From assembly GCA_000433415.1 (NCBI GenBank), contig FR890464.1:10640-16026 (forward strand): 5,387 bases of DNA. Reading direction: 5' to 3'. A program made the position numbers and the translations under genes. Source of the DNA: Clostridium sp. CAG:448 (GTDB lineage Bacteria; Bacillota; Clostridia; Oscillospirales; CAG-272). The notes below the pieces were generated by a model that was given only the letters and a program-made list of their open reading frames with translations, did not search any database and had not been told where the DNA came from. This document shows positions 5,142-5,387 of this stretch, in pieces (position 1 is the stretch's first letter; every line of letters starts with the position of its first letter).

Positions 5142-5387
5142 ATGAGACAATTACACATGATAAGACCTGCACAGCCGGTAAAAATACGCCCTCTGCCGGA
5201 CGGGTACCGCTATGTGGGATTTACCGGCTCAGCGGAAGAAATTGCGGACTGGCTGGTCATCTGCCGCGAGGGGTTGTTGGCTCCGGATGCGGGAGAGGAG
5301 TCCTATGAATCGCTGATTCTGCAATACCCGGACGTACAGGCAACGCGCGATCTGTTCTTTGTCTCTGCGCCGGACGGTAAACGCATC
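5142..5387 (+). CDS. N-terminal part of a probable GNAT-family N-acetyltransferase
   Basis: The frame is open from ATG at 5142 to the window edge (82 codons) and has no stop. GAGG at 5131-5134 is 7 bases upstream, and the gene begins 22 bases after the transporter stop, so the two are likely cotranscribed. The protein starts MRQLHMIRPAQPVKIRPLPDGY, then YVGFTGSAEEIADWLVICREG. It ends at FFVSAPDGKRI, which looks like the strand-turn-strand before the core of GNAT acetyltransferases ('F.V...GK.vAt'). The acetyl-CoA motif (R/Q-x-x-G-x-G/A) would lie beyond the edge, so the family call is an inference. MFS-plus-GNAT pairs are common in Clostridia and often concern small-molecule resistance or export, but nothing here names a substrate. 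ATG at 5157 is an alternative start. Confidence 0.72.
   Translation, partial: MRQLHMIRPAQPVKIRPLPDGYRYVGFTGSAEEIADWLVICREGLLAPDAGEESYESLILQYPDVQATRDLFFVSAPDGKRI

Overview
The window is a gene-dense chromosomal segment of about 55% GC by eye. It most likely comes from a Firmicute of the class Clostridia, near the Oscillospiraceae/Ruminococcaceae. The basis is the gene set (rex, tsaD, rimI, a ComEB-type dCMP deaminase), the wording of the Rex DNA-binding domain (IRQDLNCFGGFGQQGYGYNV), AGGAGG-like ribosome binding sites, and sigma-A-type promoters. The taxonomic call is an inference from pattern memory, not from a search.

Minus-strand block (3700 down to 1). From a strong promoter at 3782-3810, the order is comEB-type dCMP deaminase, a single-pass membrane protein of unknown function, rimI (GNAT acetyltransferase), tsaD (tRNA threonylcarbamoyladenosine synthase), a 125-base gap, rex (NADH-sensing repressor), and a gene cut by the window edge whose first 19 residues loosely resemble a DnaD-type replication protein. 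rimI follows the membrane protein gene after 4 bases, tsaD follows rimI after 2 bases, and the last gene overlaps rex by ATGA. The block therefore reads as one operon, or as two: comEB to tsaD, then rex onward. No intrinsic terminator is visible in it.

The tsaD-rex gap (784-908) is the most interesting non-coding stretch. It holds three copies of the 9-mer TTTTCCACA and two or three weaker relatives, arranged in both orientations at 10-13 base steps. This looks like a DnaA-box cluster.

Plus-strand block (3908 to 5387). A divergent promoter at 3842-3870 drives an MFS transporter of 403 residues. It is followed 22 bases later by the start of a probable GNAT-type acetyltransferase that runs off the window. 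The divergent promoter region (3701-3907) is symmetric: both promoters begin with the same nine bases CTCTTGCAA, as a perfect inverted repeat, around a 14-bp A-tract palindrome.

Most of the window is conserved housekeeping: nucleotide metabolism, tRNA modification, redox control and possibly replication. I see no CRISPR array, insertion sequence, RNA gene or phage gene. The points worth following are the putative DnaA-box cluster, the symmetric divergent promoter and the uncharacterised membrane protein.
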